Assembly: GCA_017555905.1 (NCBI GenBank)
Contig: JAFZFP010000016.1
Span: forward strand, 62,001 to 126,000
Direction: 5' to 3'
Source of the DNA: Alistipes sp.
GTDB lineage: Bacteria; Bacteroidota; Bacteroidia; Bacteroidales; Rikenellaceae
Length of the DNA stretch: 64,000 nt
Positions 9,520-17,950 of the stretch are shown piece by piece (within the stretch, counting starts at the first letter, position 1; each line of letters opens with the position of its first letter). The translations under genes and the position numbers were made by a program. The notes below the pieces were generated by a model. The model did not search any database. It was not told where the DNA came from and saw only the letters and a program-made list of their open reading frames with translations.

Positions 9520-10614
9520 ATGGCAGAGAAAGAGGTAAAACTTATGAAAGGCAACGAGGTGATTGCTCACGCAGCAATTCGCTACGGTTGCGACGGCTAT
9601 TTCGGCTACCCTATCACTCCACAGTCGGAGGTTATGGAGACCCTTATGGAGGAGAAGCCTTGGGAGACTACCGGTATGGTTGTTCTTCAGGCAGAGTCTG
9701 AGGTATCTTCAATCAATATGGTATATGGTGGTGCATCTACAGGTAAGCGCGTGATGACCTCTTCATCATCTCCTGGTGTCAGCCTTATGTCAGAGGGCTT
9801 GAGCTACCTTGCAGGTGCTGAGCTTCCTTGCGTTATCGTAAACTGCCAGCGTGGTGGTCCAGGTCTTGGTACTATCCAGCCTTCACAGTCTGACTACTTC
9901 CAGGCTTGTAAGGGTGGCGCACACGGTGACTTCCACCTTATCGTTTTGGCTCCTAACTCAGTTCAGGAGATGCACGACTTCGTTGCTGATGCTTTCGACC
10001 TCGCGTTCAAGTATCGCAACCCTGCATTGATCCTCGCTGACGGTGCTATCGGCCAGATGATGGAGAAGGTTGTTCTTGCTCCACAGCGTCCTCGTAAGAC
10101 TAAGGAGGAGATCGCTGCAGAGTGCAAGAGCTGGGCTTTGATCGGTAAGACCGACGACCGCGAGCGCAATGTTATCACCTCATTGGAGCTTAAGAGTGAG
10201 GTTATGGAGGTAAACAACCAGCGCCTCCAGGCTAAGTATCGCACTATCGAGGAGAACGAGGTACGTTACGAGGCTATTCAGTGCGACGATGCAGACTACG
10301 TTATCGTAGCATTCGGTTCTTCTTCACGTATCTGCTCTGCAACCGTAGAGATGGCACGTGCTGAGGGCATCAAGCTCGGTTTGTTGCGTCCTATCACCCT
10401 CTACCCATTCCCAAAGAAGCCTCTTCAGGAGTTGGCAGAGCGTGGCGTAAAGGGCTTCCTTGTTGCTGAGCTTAACGCTGGTCAGATGGTTGAGGACGTT
10501 CGCCTCGCTGTTAATGGCAAGGCTCCAGTTGAGCACTACGGCCGTATGGGCGGTATGTTGTTCTCACCAGATGAGGTACTTAATGCACTTAAAGAGAAAC
10601 TTATAAACCGATAA
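9520..10614 (+). CDS. korA: 2-oxoacid:ferredoxin oxidoreductase, alpha subunit
   Basis: 364 residues. It begins KEVKLMKGNEVIAHAAIRYGCDGYFGYPITPQSEVMETL, the pyrimidine-binding domain of the POR/KOR superfamily, followed by the 'MVYGGASTGKRVMTSSSSPG.SLM.EGLSY' segment and the 'VNCQRGGPGLGTIQPSQSDY' region. A C-terminal domain (about 265-360, 'LLRPITLYPFP') closes it. It binds the thiamine pyrophosphate cofactor jointly with the beta subunit. The gene is rich in GCT, GGT and CTT codons compared with its neighbours, suggesting high expression. Likely substrate is 2-oxoglutarate or branched-chain oxoacids. Confidence 0.92.
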   Translation: MAEKEVKLMKGNEVIAHAAIRYGCDGYFGYPITPQSEVMETLMEEKPWETTGMVVLQAESEVSSINMVYGGASTGKRVMTSSSSPGVSLMSEGLSYLAGAELPCVIVNCQRGGPGLGTIQPSQSDYFQACKGGAHGDFHLIVLAPNSVQEMHDFVADAFDLAFKYRNPALILADGAIGQMMEKVVLAPQRPRKTKEEIAAECKSWALIGKTDDRERNVITSLELKSEVMEVNNQRLQAKYRTIEENEVRYEAIQCDDADYVIVAFGSSSRICSATVEMARAEGIKLGLLRPITLYPFPKKPLQELAERGVKGFLVAELNAGQMVEDVRLAVNGKAPVEHYGRMGGMLFSPDEVLNALKEKLINR

Positions 10615-10618
10615 GACT

Positions 10619-11386
10619 ATGGCAGAGGTTGAAATCAAACAGGAGAATTTGGTATTTGGCAAGTCGAAGCTTATCTTGCCTAATGTAATGCACTACTGCC
10701 CCGGCTGTAGCCACGGTACAGTTCACAAACTCGTTGCTGAGGTTATCGAGGAGATGGGCTTGGAGCACGACACTATTGGTGTATCACCTGTAGGTTGCTC
10801 AGTATTCGCATACAACTATATCGACATCGATTGGGCACAGGCTGCTCACGGTCGTGCTTGCGCAGTTGCTACTGCTATCAAGCGTGTTAATCCAGAGAAG
10901 ATGGTATTCACATACCAGGGTGATGGTGATATGTCAGCGATTGGTACTGGCGAGACTATTCACGCTGCTGCTCGTGGCGAGAACATCGTAGGTATCTACA
11001 TCAACAACGCTATCTATGGTATGACTGGTGGTCAGATGGCTCCAACAACTTTGTTGGGTATGAAGACCGCTACTACCCCTTATGGTCGCGATCCTAAACT
11101 CAATGGTTATCCTTACAAGATTGGTCAGATGTTGGCTCACTTGGACGGTGTTTGCTACGTAACTCGTCAGAGTGTTCACACTCCTGCTAACGTGCGTAAG
11201 GCAAAGAAGGCTATCCGTCACGCATTTGAGAATGCTATGGCGGGTAAGGGCTTTAGCCTTGTTGAGATCGTTGCTACTTGTAACAGCGGTTGGAAGTTAT
11301 CACCTGTTGCTTCTAACGAGTGGCTCGAGAAGAATATGTTGCCATTCTACGAGCTCGGCGATTTGAAGGACACAACTAAAGAGTAA
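10619..11386 (+). CDS. korB: 2-oxoacid:ferredoxin oxidoreductase, beta (TPP) subunit
   Basis: 255 residues. The TPP/Mg2+ site is visible as GDGD at 101-104 followed by NN at 129-130 (GIYINNAIYGMTGGQ). An N-terminal 'YCPGCSHG' (Cys 27, Cys 30) and 'GVSPVGCS' (Cys 60) match the cysteines that hold a 4Fe-4S cluster in beta subunits of KOR/VOR. With the alpha subunit it decarboxylates a 2-oxoacid and forms the acyl-CoA. It follows korA by 4 bases and precedes the gamma subunit by 6. Confidence 0.93.
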   Translation: MAEVEIKQENLVFGKSKLILPNVMHYCPGCSHGTVHKLVAEVIEEMGLEHDTIGVSPVGCSVFAYNYIDIDWAQAAHGRACAVATAIKRVNPEKMVFTYQGDGDMSAIGTGETIHAAARGENIVGIYINNAIYGMTGGQMAPTTLLGMKTATTPYGRDPKLNGYPYKIGQMLAHLDGVCYVTRQSVHTPANVRKAKKAIRHAFENAMAGKGFSLVEIVATCNSGWKLSPVASNEWLEKNMLPFYELGDLKDTTKE

Positions 11387-11392
11387 GCAGTT

Positions 11393-11938
11393 ATGAAAGA
11401 AACAGTAATCATTGCAGGTTTCGGAGGACAGGGTGTCCTCACTATGGGTAAGATTTTGGCTTACTCTGGTATTATGCAGGATATGGAGGTGACTTGGATG
11501 CCTTCATACGGTCCTGAGATGCGTGGTGGTACCGCTAACGTAACAGTTATCCTTTCAGATAGCGCAATCTCTTCACCTATCGCTCACGAGTTCGACTGCG
11601 TAGTGGTTCTTAACCAGCAGTCTATGGACAAGTTCGAGAGCCAGGTTAAGCCAGGTGGCGTACTTATCTACGATACTAACGGTATCACAAACCACCCTAC
11701 TCGTACCGACATTAGCGTTTATCAGATCGACGCTACTGCTGAGTGCGCACGTTTGGGCCAGGCTAAGTTGTTCAACACTATGATTTTGGGTGCTTACCTT
11801 AAGGTACGTCCTGTAGTCAAGATGGAGAACGTAATGGCAGGTCTTAAGAAGACTTTGCCTGAGCGCGCTTGGAAGATGCTTCCACAGAACGAGGAGGCTA
11901 TCAAGCACGGTGGCGAGATTATCCGTCAGATCCGATAA
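11393..11938 (+). CDS. korC: 2-oxoacid:ferredoxin oxidoreductase, gamma subunit
   Basis: 181 residues. It shows the gamma-domain pattern: 'IIAGFGGQGVLTMGKILAYS' at residues 5-24, 'PSYGPEMRGGTANVTV' at about 38-53, and 'NQQSMDKFESQVKPGG' near 75-90. The gamma domain contributes to CoA binding and assembly. It ends the operon and is followed by an intrinsic terminator at 11960-11990. Confidence 0.92.
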   Translation: MKETVIIAGFGGQGVLTMGKILAYSGIMQDMEVTWMPSYGPEMRGGTANVTVILSDSAISSPIAHEFDCVVVLNQQSMDKFESQVKPGGVLIYDTNGITNHPTRTDISVYQIDATAECARLGQAKLFNTMILGAYLKVRPVVKMENVMAGLKKTLPERAWKMLPQNEEAIKHGGEIIRQIR

Positions 11939-11959
11939 TCGAGTCTCAACCTATCAAGC

Positions 11960-11990
11960 AAAAGGGTATTCCACAAGGGATGCCCTTTTG
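11960..11990 (+). terminator. Terminator of the kor operon
   Basis: AAAAGGGTATTCC and GGGATGCCCTTTT form a 13-pair stem (two G-U pairs) ending in TTTTG. Confidence 0.85.
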
Positions 11991-12014
11991 TCGTTTATAT
12001 AGGTCGATACCTAC

Positions 12015-12046
12015 AAAAAAGACCGTTCAACGAAGTTGCTGAACGG
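12015..12046 (-). terminator. Terminator of the 62-residue membrane protein gene
   Basis: Leftward CCGTTCA and TGAACGG arms with an inner loop, followed on the minus strand by TCTTTTTTG. Confidence 0.8.
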
Positions 12047-12068
12047 CCTCTATCATTGTGTGTTAAAA

Positions 12069-12257
12069 CTACTTAACCCACTCCTTCATACGCTCGCGAG
12101 CGTAGAAGTAGTAAACTGCCAAACCAACCCAACTTGTAAGGAACAAGATGATGGCTGCAATAAGTTTCTTAGGCATATCGCCCTCCAATGAAAAAATCTC
12201 AACGATTCCCTTGATGCAGAGTACTACACCAATAACCCAAATGATAGTTGCTAACAT
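12069..12257 (-). CDS. Small two-helix membrane protein
   Basis: 62 residues with two hydrophobic helices (about 2-22 and 30-51) joined by 'FSLEGDMPKKL' and ending in a charged tail 'YARERMKEWVK'. The spacing and the late 'W.GL..YYFYARER' resemble the PLDc_N-like small membrane family, but I would not assign a function. It has its own TATCTTTG box (12299-12292) and terminator, which supports a real monocistronic gene. Confidence 0.7.
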   Translation of the reverse strand: MLATIIWVIGVVLCIKGIVEIFSLEGDMPKKLIAAIILFLTSWVGLAVYYFYARERMKEWVK

Positions 12258-12291
12258 AGTATATAAAAAATTTTAGAATTGTTTGCTGATA

Positions 12292-12299
12292 CAAAGATA
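12292..12299 (-). promoter_or_regulatory. -7 box for the 62-residue membrane protein gene
   Basis: TATCTTTG on the minus strand, 34 bases before the ATG. Confidence 0.65.
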
Positions 12300-12376
12300 T
12301 AAAAATAAGTAATACTAATCGACTTTTGATTCACATTTTTTTTAGACCAAGTGCATTATTTTACGATAAAAAAATA

Positions 12377-12384
12377 TAACTTTG
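12377..12384 (+). promoter_or_regulatory. -7 box for the EIIC-like gene
   Basis: TAACTTTG, 30 bases before the ATG at 12415. Confidence 0.65.
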
Positions 12385-12414
12385 TATAAATGAAATCTAA
12401 AAACACGCTTCGTT

Positions 12415-13455
12415 ATGTCACAGAAAACAGGCTTTGCAAGGAACTTTTTTAAGGTATATATCGTCGATGCACTAAGTTATATGGCGATGGGTCTCTTCTG
12501 CTCCCTCATCCTCGGACTTATCGTGGGACAGATAGCCAAGATTCCTGGTCTCGACCTCCTTGGCGAGATAGCACGTCTGTTGCAACTCGACCTCGTGGTG
12601 GGAGGCTCTATTGGTCTGGCCATTGCCCTGGGTATGAAACGTGACCCTCTGGTGACAATCTCTGCCATTGCCGTTGGTGCTTTAGGCTACTCGCTCGGAG
12701 GCACGTGGGGCGACGTGGGTGGTAACCCCATTGGTGCCTACCTCGCCACTATTGTAGGCATCGAGGCAGGCTCGTTGGTATCGAAGCGTACGCCTGTCGA
12801 TATTATCATCACACCGTTGGTTGCCGTAGTAGCAGGTGGACTCTTTGCCAAGTACTGCTGTGTGCCTGTAGGTGAATGGGTTATGGCCCTGGGCGATGTA
12901 ATCAATCGTGCTACGATGCTCAACCCATTTGTTATGGGTATCGTGGTATCCGTTATGGTGGGATGTATCCTCACACTTCCGATTAGTTCGGCTGCGCTCT
13001 GCATATCTATCGGATTGAGTGGCCTTGCTGCGGGAGCAGCAACGGCAGGTTGCTGTGCGCAGATGATTGGCTTTGCAGTGATTAGTTTCAAGGACAATGG
13101 CTTCGGAGGTCTTATCTCTCAGGGTCTTGGAACATCTATGCTCCAAATCGGCAACATCGCACGCAAACCTATTATATGGCTCGCACCTACCCTAACAGCC
13201 GCTATCCTCGGCCCTATATCCACTATGGTACTTAAGATGACAAATAGCCCTGCTGGAGCTGGTATGGGTACTGCGGGATTGGTTGGCCCTATCGGTTGCT
13301 GGGACACTATGTCGGCAACAATGGATGGCGGAGTGCTTATGGCAGAGATCGTAGGCCTCTACTTCGTAGCCCCAGCAATCCTTAGCCTCATAATCCACGC
13401 CATTATGGTACGCAGGGGTTGGGTCAAGCCTGGCGATATGAAGTTGCAGCGATAA
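12415..13455 (+). CDS. PTS EIIC_2-like integral membrane protein
   Basis: 346 residues, about ten membrane segments rich in Gly and Ala. Repeated 'GSIGLAIALGMKRDPLV', 'NPIGAYLATIVGIEAGSLVSKRTPVDIIITPL' and 'SSAALCISIGLSGLAAGAATAGCCAQMIGFAV' segments match the PTS_EIIC_2 family (PF13303-type). These proteins resemble the sugar-transport domain of the phosphotransferase system, but in Bacteroidetes they usually stand alone without EIIA/EIIB, as here; the substrate and energy source are unknown. It converges with the MATE gene, only 3 bases apart, with no terminator between them. Confidence 0.85.
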   Translation: MSQKTGFARNFFKVYIVDALSYMAMGLFCSLILGLIVGQIAKIPGLDLLGEIARLLQLDLVVGGSIGLAIALGMKRDPLVTISAIAVGALGYSLGGTWGDVGGNPIGAYLATIVGIEAGSLVSKRTPVDIIITPLVAVVAGGLFAKYCCVPVGEWVMALGDVINRATMLNPFVMGIVVSVMVGCILTLPISSAALCISIGLSGLAAGAATAGCCAQMIGFAVISFKDNGFGGLISQGLGTSMLQIGNIARKPIIWLAPTLTAAILGPISTMVLKMTNSPAGAGMGTAGLVGPIGCWDTMSATMDGGVLMAEIVGLYFVAPAILSLIIHAIMVRRGWVKPGDMKLQR

Positions 13456-13458
13456 CGG

Positions 13459-14796
13459 TTACCTGTCCGCCTCGCGGTAGATATCTCTTAGTCGGTCCGA
13501 CATAAAGTACTGAAACACACCTCGAAGGAACATAAACGAGGTGAAGGCCAACCATATAGCGTTGTTACCTATGAGACAGCCCGTACCATAGAGCAGGGCG
13601 AAGTAGCAAACCGACGACCACACCATCGAGTTACGCATAATACGGCTACGTGTTGCACCCACCATTATACCATCCATAACGAATGGGAGGGCGCAGGCTA
13701 TTGGTATGGCTATAATCCAACCGATATACTTCTCGGCTACGGCAATAAGTTCTGCGCTATTGTTGTTCGAAGAATCGACAAGCATCGAGAAGATGTCACG
13801 CCACCAGCCTACATAGACACCTACGTAGATGAACGACACTACGAAGCACCAAATCACACACAACTTAACACACTTACGTAATGACACCCCGTCACGAGCG
13901 CCAATAAAACGTCCCGTGAGGGCCTCGGCCGCGTAGGCAAAGCCGTCGTTCATATAGGAAAAGAGCGTGAACAACTGCAAAAGGATGGTGTTTACGGCCA
14001 ATATATTCTTGTCTCCCATATCAGCTGATGCCTTCGTAAAAAAGGTGTAAACCGCTACAAGACAGAATGTTCTAACGATAATATCACTATTGATAGAGAA
14101 GAACTTCTTCATCGACTCCAAATCCACAACCTCGCGCCACTCTACCACAACCAACCTCTTGCGATACATAACCACGATAATCGCCACCGTAGCAACAACT
14201 CCCGTCCACTGAGCCACTACCGAGGCCAAGGCAATACCCTCCAAGCCCCACGTACCGACGATGGCGAAGAGGTAACTGAAGAGTATGTGGAGGATATTAA
14301 CCATAATGGCAACTGCCATAGGCACAACGGCATTCTGCATACCTGTAAGCCAGCCATTGAAGGCAAAGAGCATAATACCCGCAGGCACAGCCCAGATGCG
14401 GGTGTAGAAGTATTGCGATATCATCTCATCACTCACTGCATCACCCGTACTCATAAACCATAATGAAAATTCACCTATGGGCCACTGCAAAACGAAGGCA
14501 ACAAGACCTACTCCCAAAGCCACAACCACGGCACGCCACAACATCAAGGTATAATCCTTATGTTGCTCTGCACCAAAGGCTTGAGCAGTAAGACCACTCG
14601 TACCCATACGGATAAAGGAGCAGTTCCAATAGATGAAGTTGAAGATTGCGACGCCAATTGACAAGGCACCAATAGTAGTTGCGCCATCACTTCCTGCTAT
14701 ACGGCCCGCAATGACCGTAGAGGCGATGCCCATAAGCGGTACGGTGATGTTCGATATAATATTCGGAATTGCTATACGAAGTATCTCTCTATTCAT
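13459..14796 (-). CDS. MATE-family efflux transporter
   Basis: 445 residues from the ATG at 14796 (MNREILRIAIPNIISNITVPLMGIASTVIAGRI). Twelve membrane segments in two halves; the first-half motif 'PLMGIASTVIAGRIAG' and 'G.SGLTAQAFGAEQ' are typical of NorM/DinF-type MATE proteins, which export drugs or metabolites using Na+ or H+ gradients. In the second half 'ALTGRFIGARDG' repeats the pattern. Closest in style to the DinF branch of Bacteroidetes. Driven by TACCTTTG at 14824-14817. Confidence 0.92.
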   Translation of the reverse strand: MNREILRIAIPNIISNITVPLMGIASTVIAGRIAGSDGATTIGALSIGVAIFNFIYWNCSFIRMGTSGLTAQAFGAEQHKDYTLMLWRAVVVALGVGLVAFVLQWPIGEFSLWFMSTGDAVSDEMISQYFYTRIWAVPAGIMLFAFNGWLTGMQNAVVPMAVAIMVNILHILFSYLFAIVGTWGLEGIALASVVAQWTGVVATVAIIVVMYRKRLVVVEWREVVDLESMKKFFSINSDIIVRTFCLVAVYTFFTKASADMGDKNILAVNTILLQLFTLFSYMNDGFAYAAEALTGRFIGARDGVSLRKCVKLCVIWCFVVSFIYVGVYVGWWRDIFSMLVDSSNNNSAELIAVAEKYIGWIIAIPIACALPFVMDGIMVGATRSRIMRNSMVWSSVCYFALLYGTGCLIGNNAIWLAFTSFMFLRGVFQYFMSDRLRDIYREADR

Positions 14797-14816
14797 AATT
14801 TCCACCAATTTGAGGG

Positions 14817-14824
14817 CAAAGGTA
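14817..14824 (-). promoter_or_regulatory. -7 box for the MATE gene
   Basis: TACCTTTG on the minus strand, 20 bases before the ATG at 14796; it places the start downstream of a TTG at 14808. Confidence 0.7.
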
Positions 14825-14899
14825 AGGATTATTTATCATTTTTCATCTATATTCTTGGCATAGAGATTGTATAAGTAGAGTGTTATTAAAAAAAAGTAT

Positions 14900-14907
14900 T
14901 ACCTTTG
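14900..14907 (+). promoter_or_regulatory. -7 box for the pseudouridine synthase gene
   Basis: TACCTTTG on the plus strand, 31 bases before the ATG. Confidence 0.7.
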
Positions 14908-14938
14908 CACCCACATTATTTCTAAATAACATTAACAG

Positions 14939-16222
14939 ATGAAAACCAACAACACAGACTCAACGGCTAACGTATCGCGTTTTGCTCGCGACAAGCGTCA
15001 GCGTATCAACTCTTCGGAGCGCGTTGAGCGTAGTCCTCGTCAGCGCCGTGAGGGCGACAACGAGGGTCAAAGAGAGTATCGCCCACGTGTGGCAAAGACA
15101 GAGAAGAGATCGTCGTACAACCCCCACTTCACCTCTGACAACCGTCTCCGTCCAGAGTACGAGACAACCCGTCGTGAGGAGCGCGGCGAGCGTACCGAGC
15201 GTAGTTTCAACCGCACAGAGCGTACCGAGCGTGGTGGCTTCAAGCGTACTGAGCGCACAGAGCGTAACGAGCGCGGAGGCTTCAACCGTACAGAGCGCAC
15301 AGAGCGCAATTTCAACCGTTCAGAGCGTACTGAGCGTGGCGAGCGCACAGAGCGCTACTCACGCGACACAGAGCGCACTCCTAAGGGCGGTAGCCGTTCG
15401 CAGAGCGCAGAGCGCACATCTCAGCGCAGTGGCGCAAAGCGTGGCTATGCACCTAAGCGTGACGAGAAGCCTCGTTCATATCCTAAGTACAACCCTAACC
15501 GTGGCAATGGAGAGATTCGTCTCAACCGATTCATCTCACAGTCGGGTGTCTGCTCACGTCGTGAGGCCGACGACTTTATCCTTGCAGGTGTAGTAACCGT
15601 TAATGGTCAGGTTGTTACAGAACTTGGAACAAAGATCTTGCCTACTGACGAGGTTCGTTTCAACGACGAGAAACTCCAGGGCGAGAAGCACGTATATATC
15701 GTACTCAACAAGCCAAAGGGCTATGTAACTTCGCTCGACGATCCATACGCCGACAAGACCGTAATGGATTTGGTGAAGGATGCTTGCACCGAGCGTGTAT
15801 ATCCTGTAGGTCGCCTCGACAAGAACTCGTTGGGTCTCTTGCTCATCACCAACGATGGCGATGTTACGCGTCAATTAACACACCCTTCAAACCGCAAGAA
15901 GAAGATCTATCAGGTAACACTCGATAAGCCTCTTACTCGTGCCGATATGGATACACTCACCGAGGGTATCACCTTGGAGGATGGCGACATCTTCGCCGAC
16001 GAGGTAGCATACGCAAGCGAGGACAAGAAGACCGTAGGTGTGGAGATTCACTCTGGTCGTAACCGTATCGTACGTCGTATGTTCGAGCATCTCGGCTACA
16101 CCGTACAGAAACTCGACCGTGTATATTATGCAGGTCTCACAAAGAAGAACCTCAAGCGTGGTGCTTGGCGCTTCTTGACCAAGGACGAGGTTATGCGCCT
16201 CAAGACTGGTCAGTACGAGTAG
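14939..16222 (+). CDS. rRNA pseudouridine synthase (RluB/RsuA type) with long Arg/Glu-repeat N-terminus
   Basis: 427 residues. The catalytic part starts at about residue 191 with an S4 RNA-binding domain ('RLNRFISQSGVCSRREADDFI...G.VTVNG') and continues with a RsuA/RluB domain containing 'VGRLDKNSLGLLLITNDGD' (catalytic Asp near 293) and 'HSGRNRIVRRMFEHLGY'. It should convert one uridine of rRNA to pseudouridine during ribosome assembly. The first ~190 residues are disordered and made of RTER/GGF units, about a dozen of them, rich in Arg, Glu, Thr and Ser. Such basic, Gly-dotted tails bind RNA. A terminator follows at 16247. Confidence 0.93.
   Translation: MKTNNTDSTANVSRFARDKRQRINSSERVERSPRQRREGDNEGQREYRPRVAKTEKRSSYNPHFTSDNRLRPEYETTRREERGERTERSFNRTERTERGGFKRTERTERNERGGFNRTERTERNFNRSERTERGERTERYSRDTERTPKGGSRSQSAERTSQRSGAKRGYAPKRDEKPRSYPKYNPNRGNGEIRLNRFISQSGVCSRREADDFILAGVVTVNGQVVTELGTKILPTDEVRFNDEKLQGEKHVYIVLNKPKGYVTSLDDPYADKTVMDLVKDACTERVYPVGRLDKNSLGLLLITNDGDVTRQLTHPSNRKKKIYQVTLDKPLTRADMDTLTEGITLEDGDIFADEVAYASEDKKTVGVEIHSGRNRIVRRMFEHLGYTVQKLDRVYYAGLTKKNLKRGAWRFLTKDEVMRLKTGQYE
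15196..15350 (+). repeat. In-gene repeats encoding RTER/GGF units
   Basis: Imperfect in-frame repeats of CGYACNGAGCGC-like units separated by Gly-Gly-Phe or Asn-Phe codons within the pseudouridine synthase gene. Direct repeats like this can change copy number by slippage or recombination. Confidence 0.75.
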
Positions 16223-16246
16223 ACCCAATCAAAGTGGTATAAACAA

Positions 16247-16276
16247 AAAATCCTCGGAGGAAGCTCCGAGGATTTT
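16247..16276. terminator. Bidirectional terminator between the pseudouridine synthase and M23 genes
   Basis: AAAATCCTCGGAG and CTCCGAGGATTTT, a 13-pair stem with a 4-base loop. A-run on the left and T-run on the right let it serve both converging genes. Confidence 0.88.
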
Positions 16277-16292
16277 CTGTTTTCTGACTACC

Positions 16293-17333
16293 CTATCGTA
16301 CTCTTAATCGCTGACCAATACGCAAGATGCTGGTGGACTTAATGCCGTTGAGTTGGCAGAGACGTGTAACCGTAGTGCCATACTTACGAGCCAACGCACC
16401 AAGCGTGTCGCCCGAACGAACGGTATGATACTGGATGGCTGCAGCGGCCTTGCGCTCAGCCTCCTCAATCTTCTCTACCTCAACCTCTTCGTCGAAATCC
16501 TGCTCATACTTAGCATAGATGCTGAAATGGCGACGCTTCAACAACAACTCGCTACGACGCAAGTCGCCTGTAGTAAAGTCGATAATGCGCTCTGGATCAA
16601 ATGATTGACCCTTATAACGCACCTCAAAGTGGAGGTGAGGACCTGTGCTTCGGCCAGTGTTACCACCAAGGCCTATCTGCTGGCCCGCAACAACCCAATC
16701 GCCAACCTCTACGCTACGCTCCGAAAGGTGGGCATAGTAGGTCTCAAGGCCGTTATTATGGCGGATGATGACGAGGTTACCGTAATTACCCGCTGCCTTC
16801 GACATACGCACCTTACCATCAAAGGTGGCATAGATAGGATCGCCAATCTTCAAAGAGATATCGAGACCCTGGTGGGCGCGACCACGGCGAGGGCCATAGC
16901 GCGAGGTGATACGACCGATGTATGGGTGGTGATAACTACCCAACGAGTCCACCAAACGGATAGGTGTAGCCTCGGGAAGTGAGGATAGTTCCACATCTGA
17001 ATAGGCGTGAGTAGCCGTTGTATTCCAGTGATCTGAGAAGACCTCTGGGTCATTCTTATACTCCTCGGCCATAACATAGCGCCAAGTGTTGTCGTTGAAC
17101 AGAATAATGCTCAAATAGGGACTCTCGGTAGCGAGTGTATCAATAGCGCAAACCTTACCTAGTGTACGAACAGAGTGGACAGGGTGCGCCTCCTGCTTAA
17201 CAGGCTCCTCGACTACGGCAACGCTATCGGCAGCAATAGTCTCGGCTGGAAGTTCCTCGTCCATAGTATCAATCTCCTGGGCAGAAGCCGAGAGGGCAAG
17301 GAGCATCATCAAAGGCAAAAACAAATATTTCAT
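16293..17333 (-). CDS. M23-family peptidoglycan peptidase with C-terminal LysM
   Basis: 346 residues from the ATG at 17333 (MKYLFLPLMMLLALSASAQE), a clear signal peptide. A low-complexity acidic linker is followed by the LytM/M23 domain: 'GRAHQGLDIS' carries the first zinc His and Asp, and 'NTGRSTGPHLHFEVR' the HxH pair. A LysM domain (about residues 300-346, 'YHTVRSGDTLGALARKYGTTVTRLCQLNG') binds glycan. It probably cleaves peptide cross-links in the periplasm or activates an amidase. It is the last gene of the leftward yicC-gmk-nadD-DUF3109 operon, 14 bases after the preceding stop counted from the TTG upstream and 29 from this ATG. Confidence 0.92.
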   Translation of the reverse strand: MKYLFLPLMMLLALSASAQEIDTMDEELPAETIAADSVAVVEEPVKQEAHPVHSVRTLGKVCAIDTLATESPYLSIILFNDNTWRYVMAEEYKNDPEVFSDHWNTTATHAYSDVELSSLPEATPIRLVDSLGSYHHPYIGRITSRYGPRRGRAHQGLDISLKIGDPIYATFDGKVRMSKAAGNYGNLVIIRHNNGLETYYAHLSERSVEVGDWVVAGQQIGLGGNTGRSTGPHLHFEVRYKGQSFDPERIIDFTTGDLRRSELLLKRRHFSIYAKYEQDFDEEVEVEKIEEAERKAAAAIQYHTVRSGDTLGALARKYGTTVTRLCQLNGIKSTSILRIGQRLRVR

Positions 17334-17362
17334 CTTACTTATTGTCAATCTATTACATCAGG

Positions 17363-17938
17363 TTACTTCATATCTTTTAGCATATCCTCGGCCATCTCCA
17401 ACTGGTGGTAGAACTCCTCGCCAAAGGCACGTGTGATAGGCTCCTTCAAACCCCTATATACTGGCACTCCGAGGCGCTTGCCACACTCACGAGCCGAGCC
17501 ACAGACTGCCCAGCGGTGGTAGTTCAAGCCCATAGAGCCATTGCGAAAACGTGTGACACGGATGGGATACAAGTGGCAGGAGATAGGCTTGAGGAAGGAG
17601 CATTTACCCTCACGATAGGCACGCTCGATAGCACAGAAGGTGATGCCATTCTCCTCAAAGGCGTAGGCACACGCAGCATTATCCACCAAAGGTGTGGTAT
17701 AGTCGCCATCGACATCCACAACCATAAAGCCCTGCTCCTCGACGGCACGACGGCCCTCTTCGGTCATATAGGGGGCATAGTTATCCCACTCCTGCTCGAG
17801 GATATCAACCTCGTCGATATCCAATGGTGCGCCCGAGTCACCCTCGACACAGCAGATACCTTTGCACTGACCCAAGTCACAACAGAAACCCTCGCGAAGA
17901 ATATCGAGGCTCACAATCTTATCATCTATCTCAATCAT
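17363..17938 (-). CDS. DUF3109-family cysteine-cluster protein
   Basis: 191 residues. Cysteines are grouped as 'FCCDLGQCKGICC' near residues 18-30, then single Cys in 'AACAYAF', 'TFCAIERAYREGKCSFLKPISCHLYPIR' and 'WAVCGSARECGKRLG'. This is the DUF3109 family, related to the YkgJ CxxxCxxC zinc- or iron-binding proteins; the biochemical role is not known. It lies between nadD and the M23 peptidase in one operon. Confidence 0.85.
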   Translation of the reverse strand: MIEIDDKIVSLDILREGFCCDLGQCKGICCVEGDSGAPLDIDEVDILEQEWDNYAPYMTEEGRRAVEEQGFMVVDVDGDYTTPLVDNAACAYAFEENGITFCAIERAYREGKCSFLKPISCHLYPIRVTRFRNGSMGLNYHRWAVCGSARECGKRLGVPVYRGLKEPITRAFGEEFYHQLEMAEDMLKDMK

Positions 17939-17950
17939 CTCTTCAGCGGA

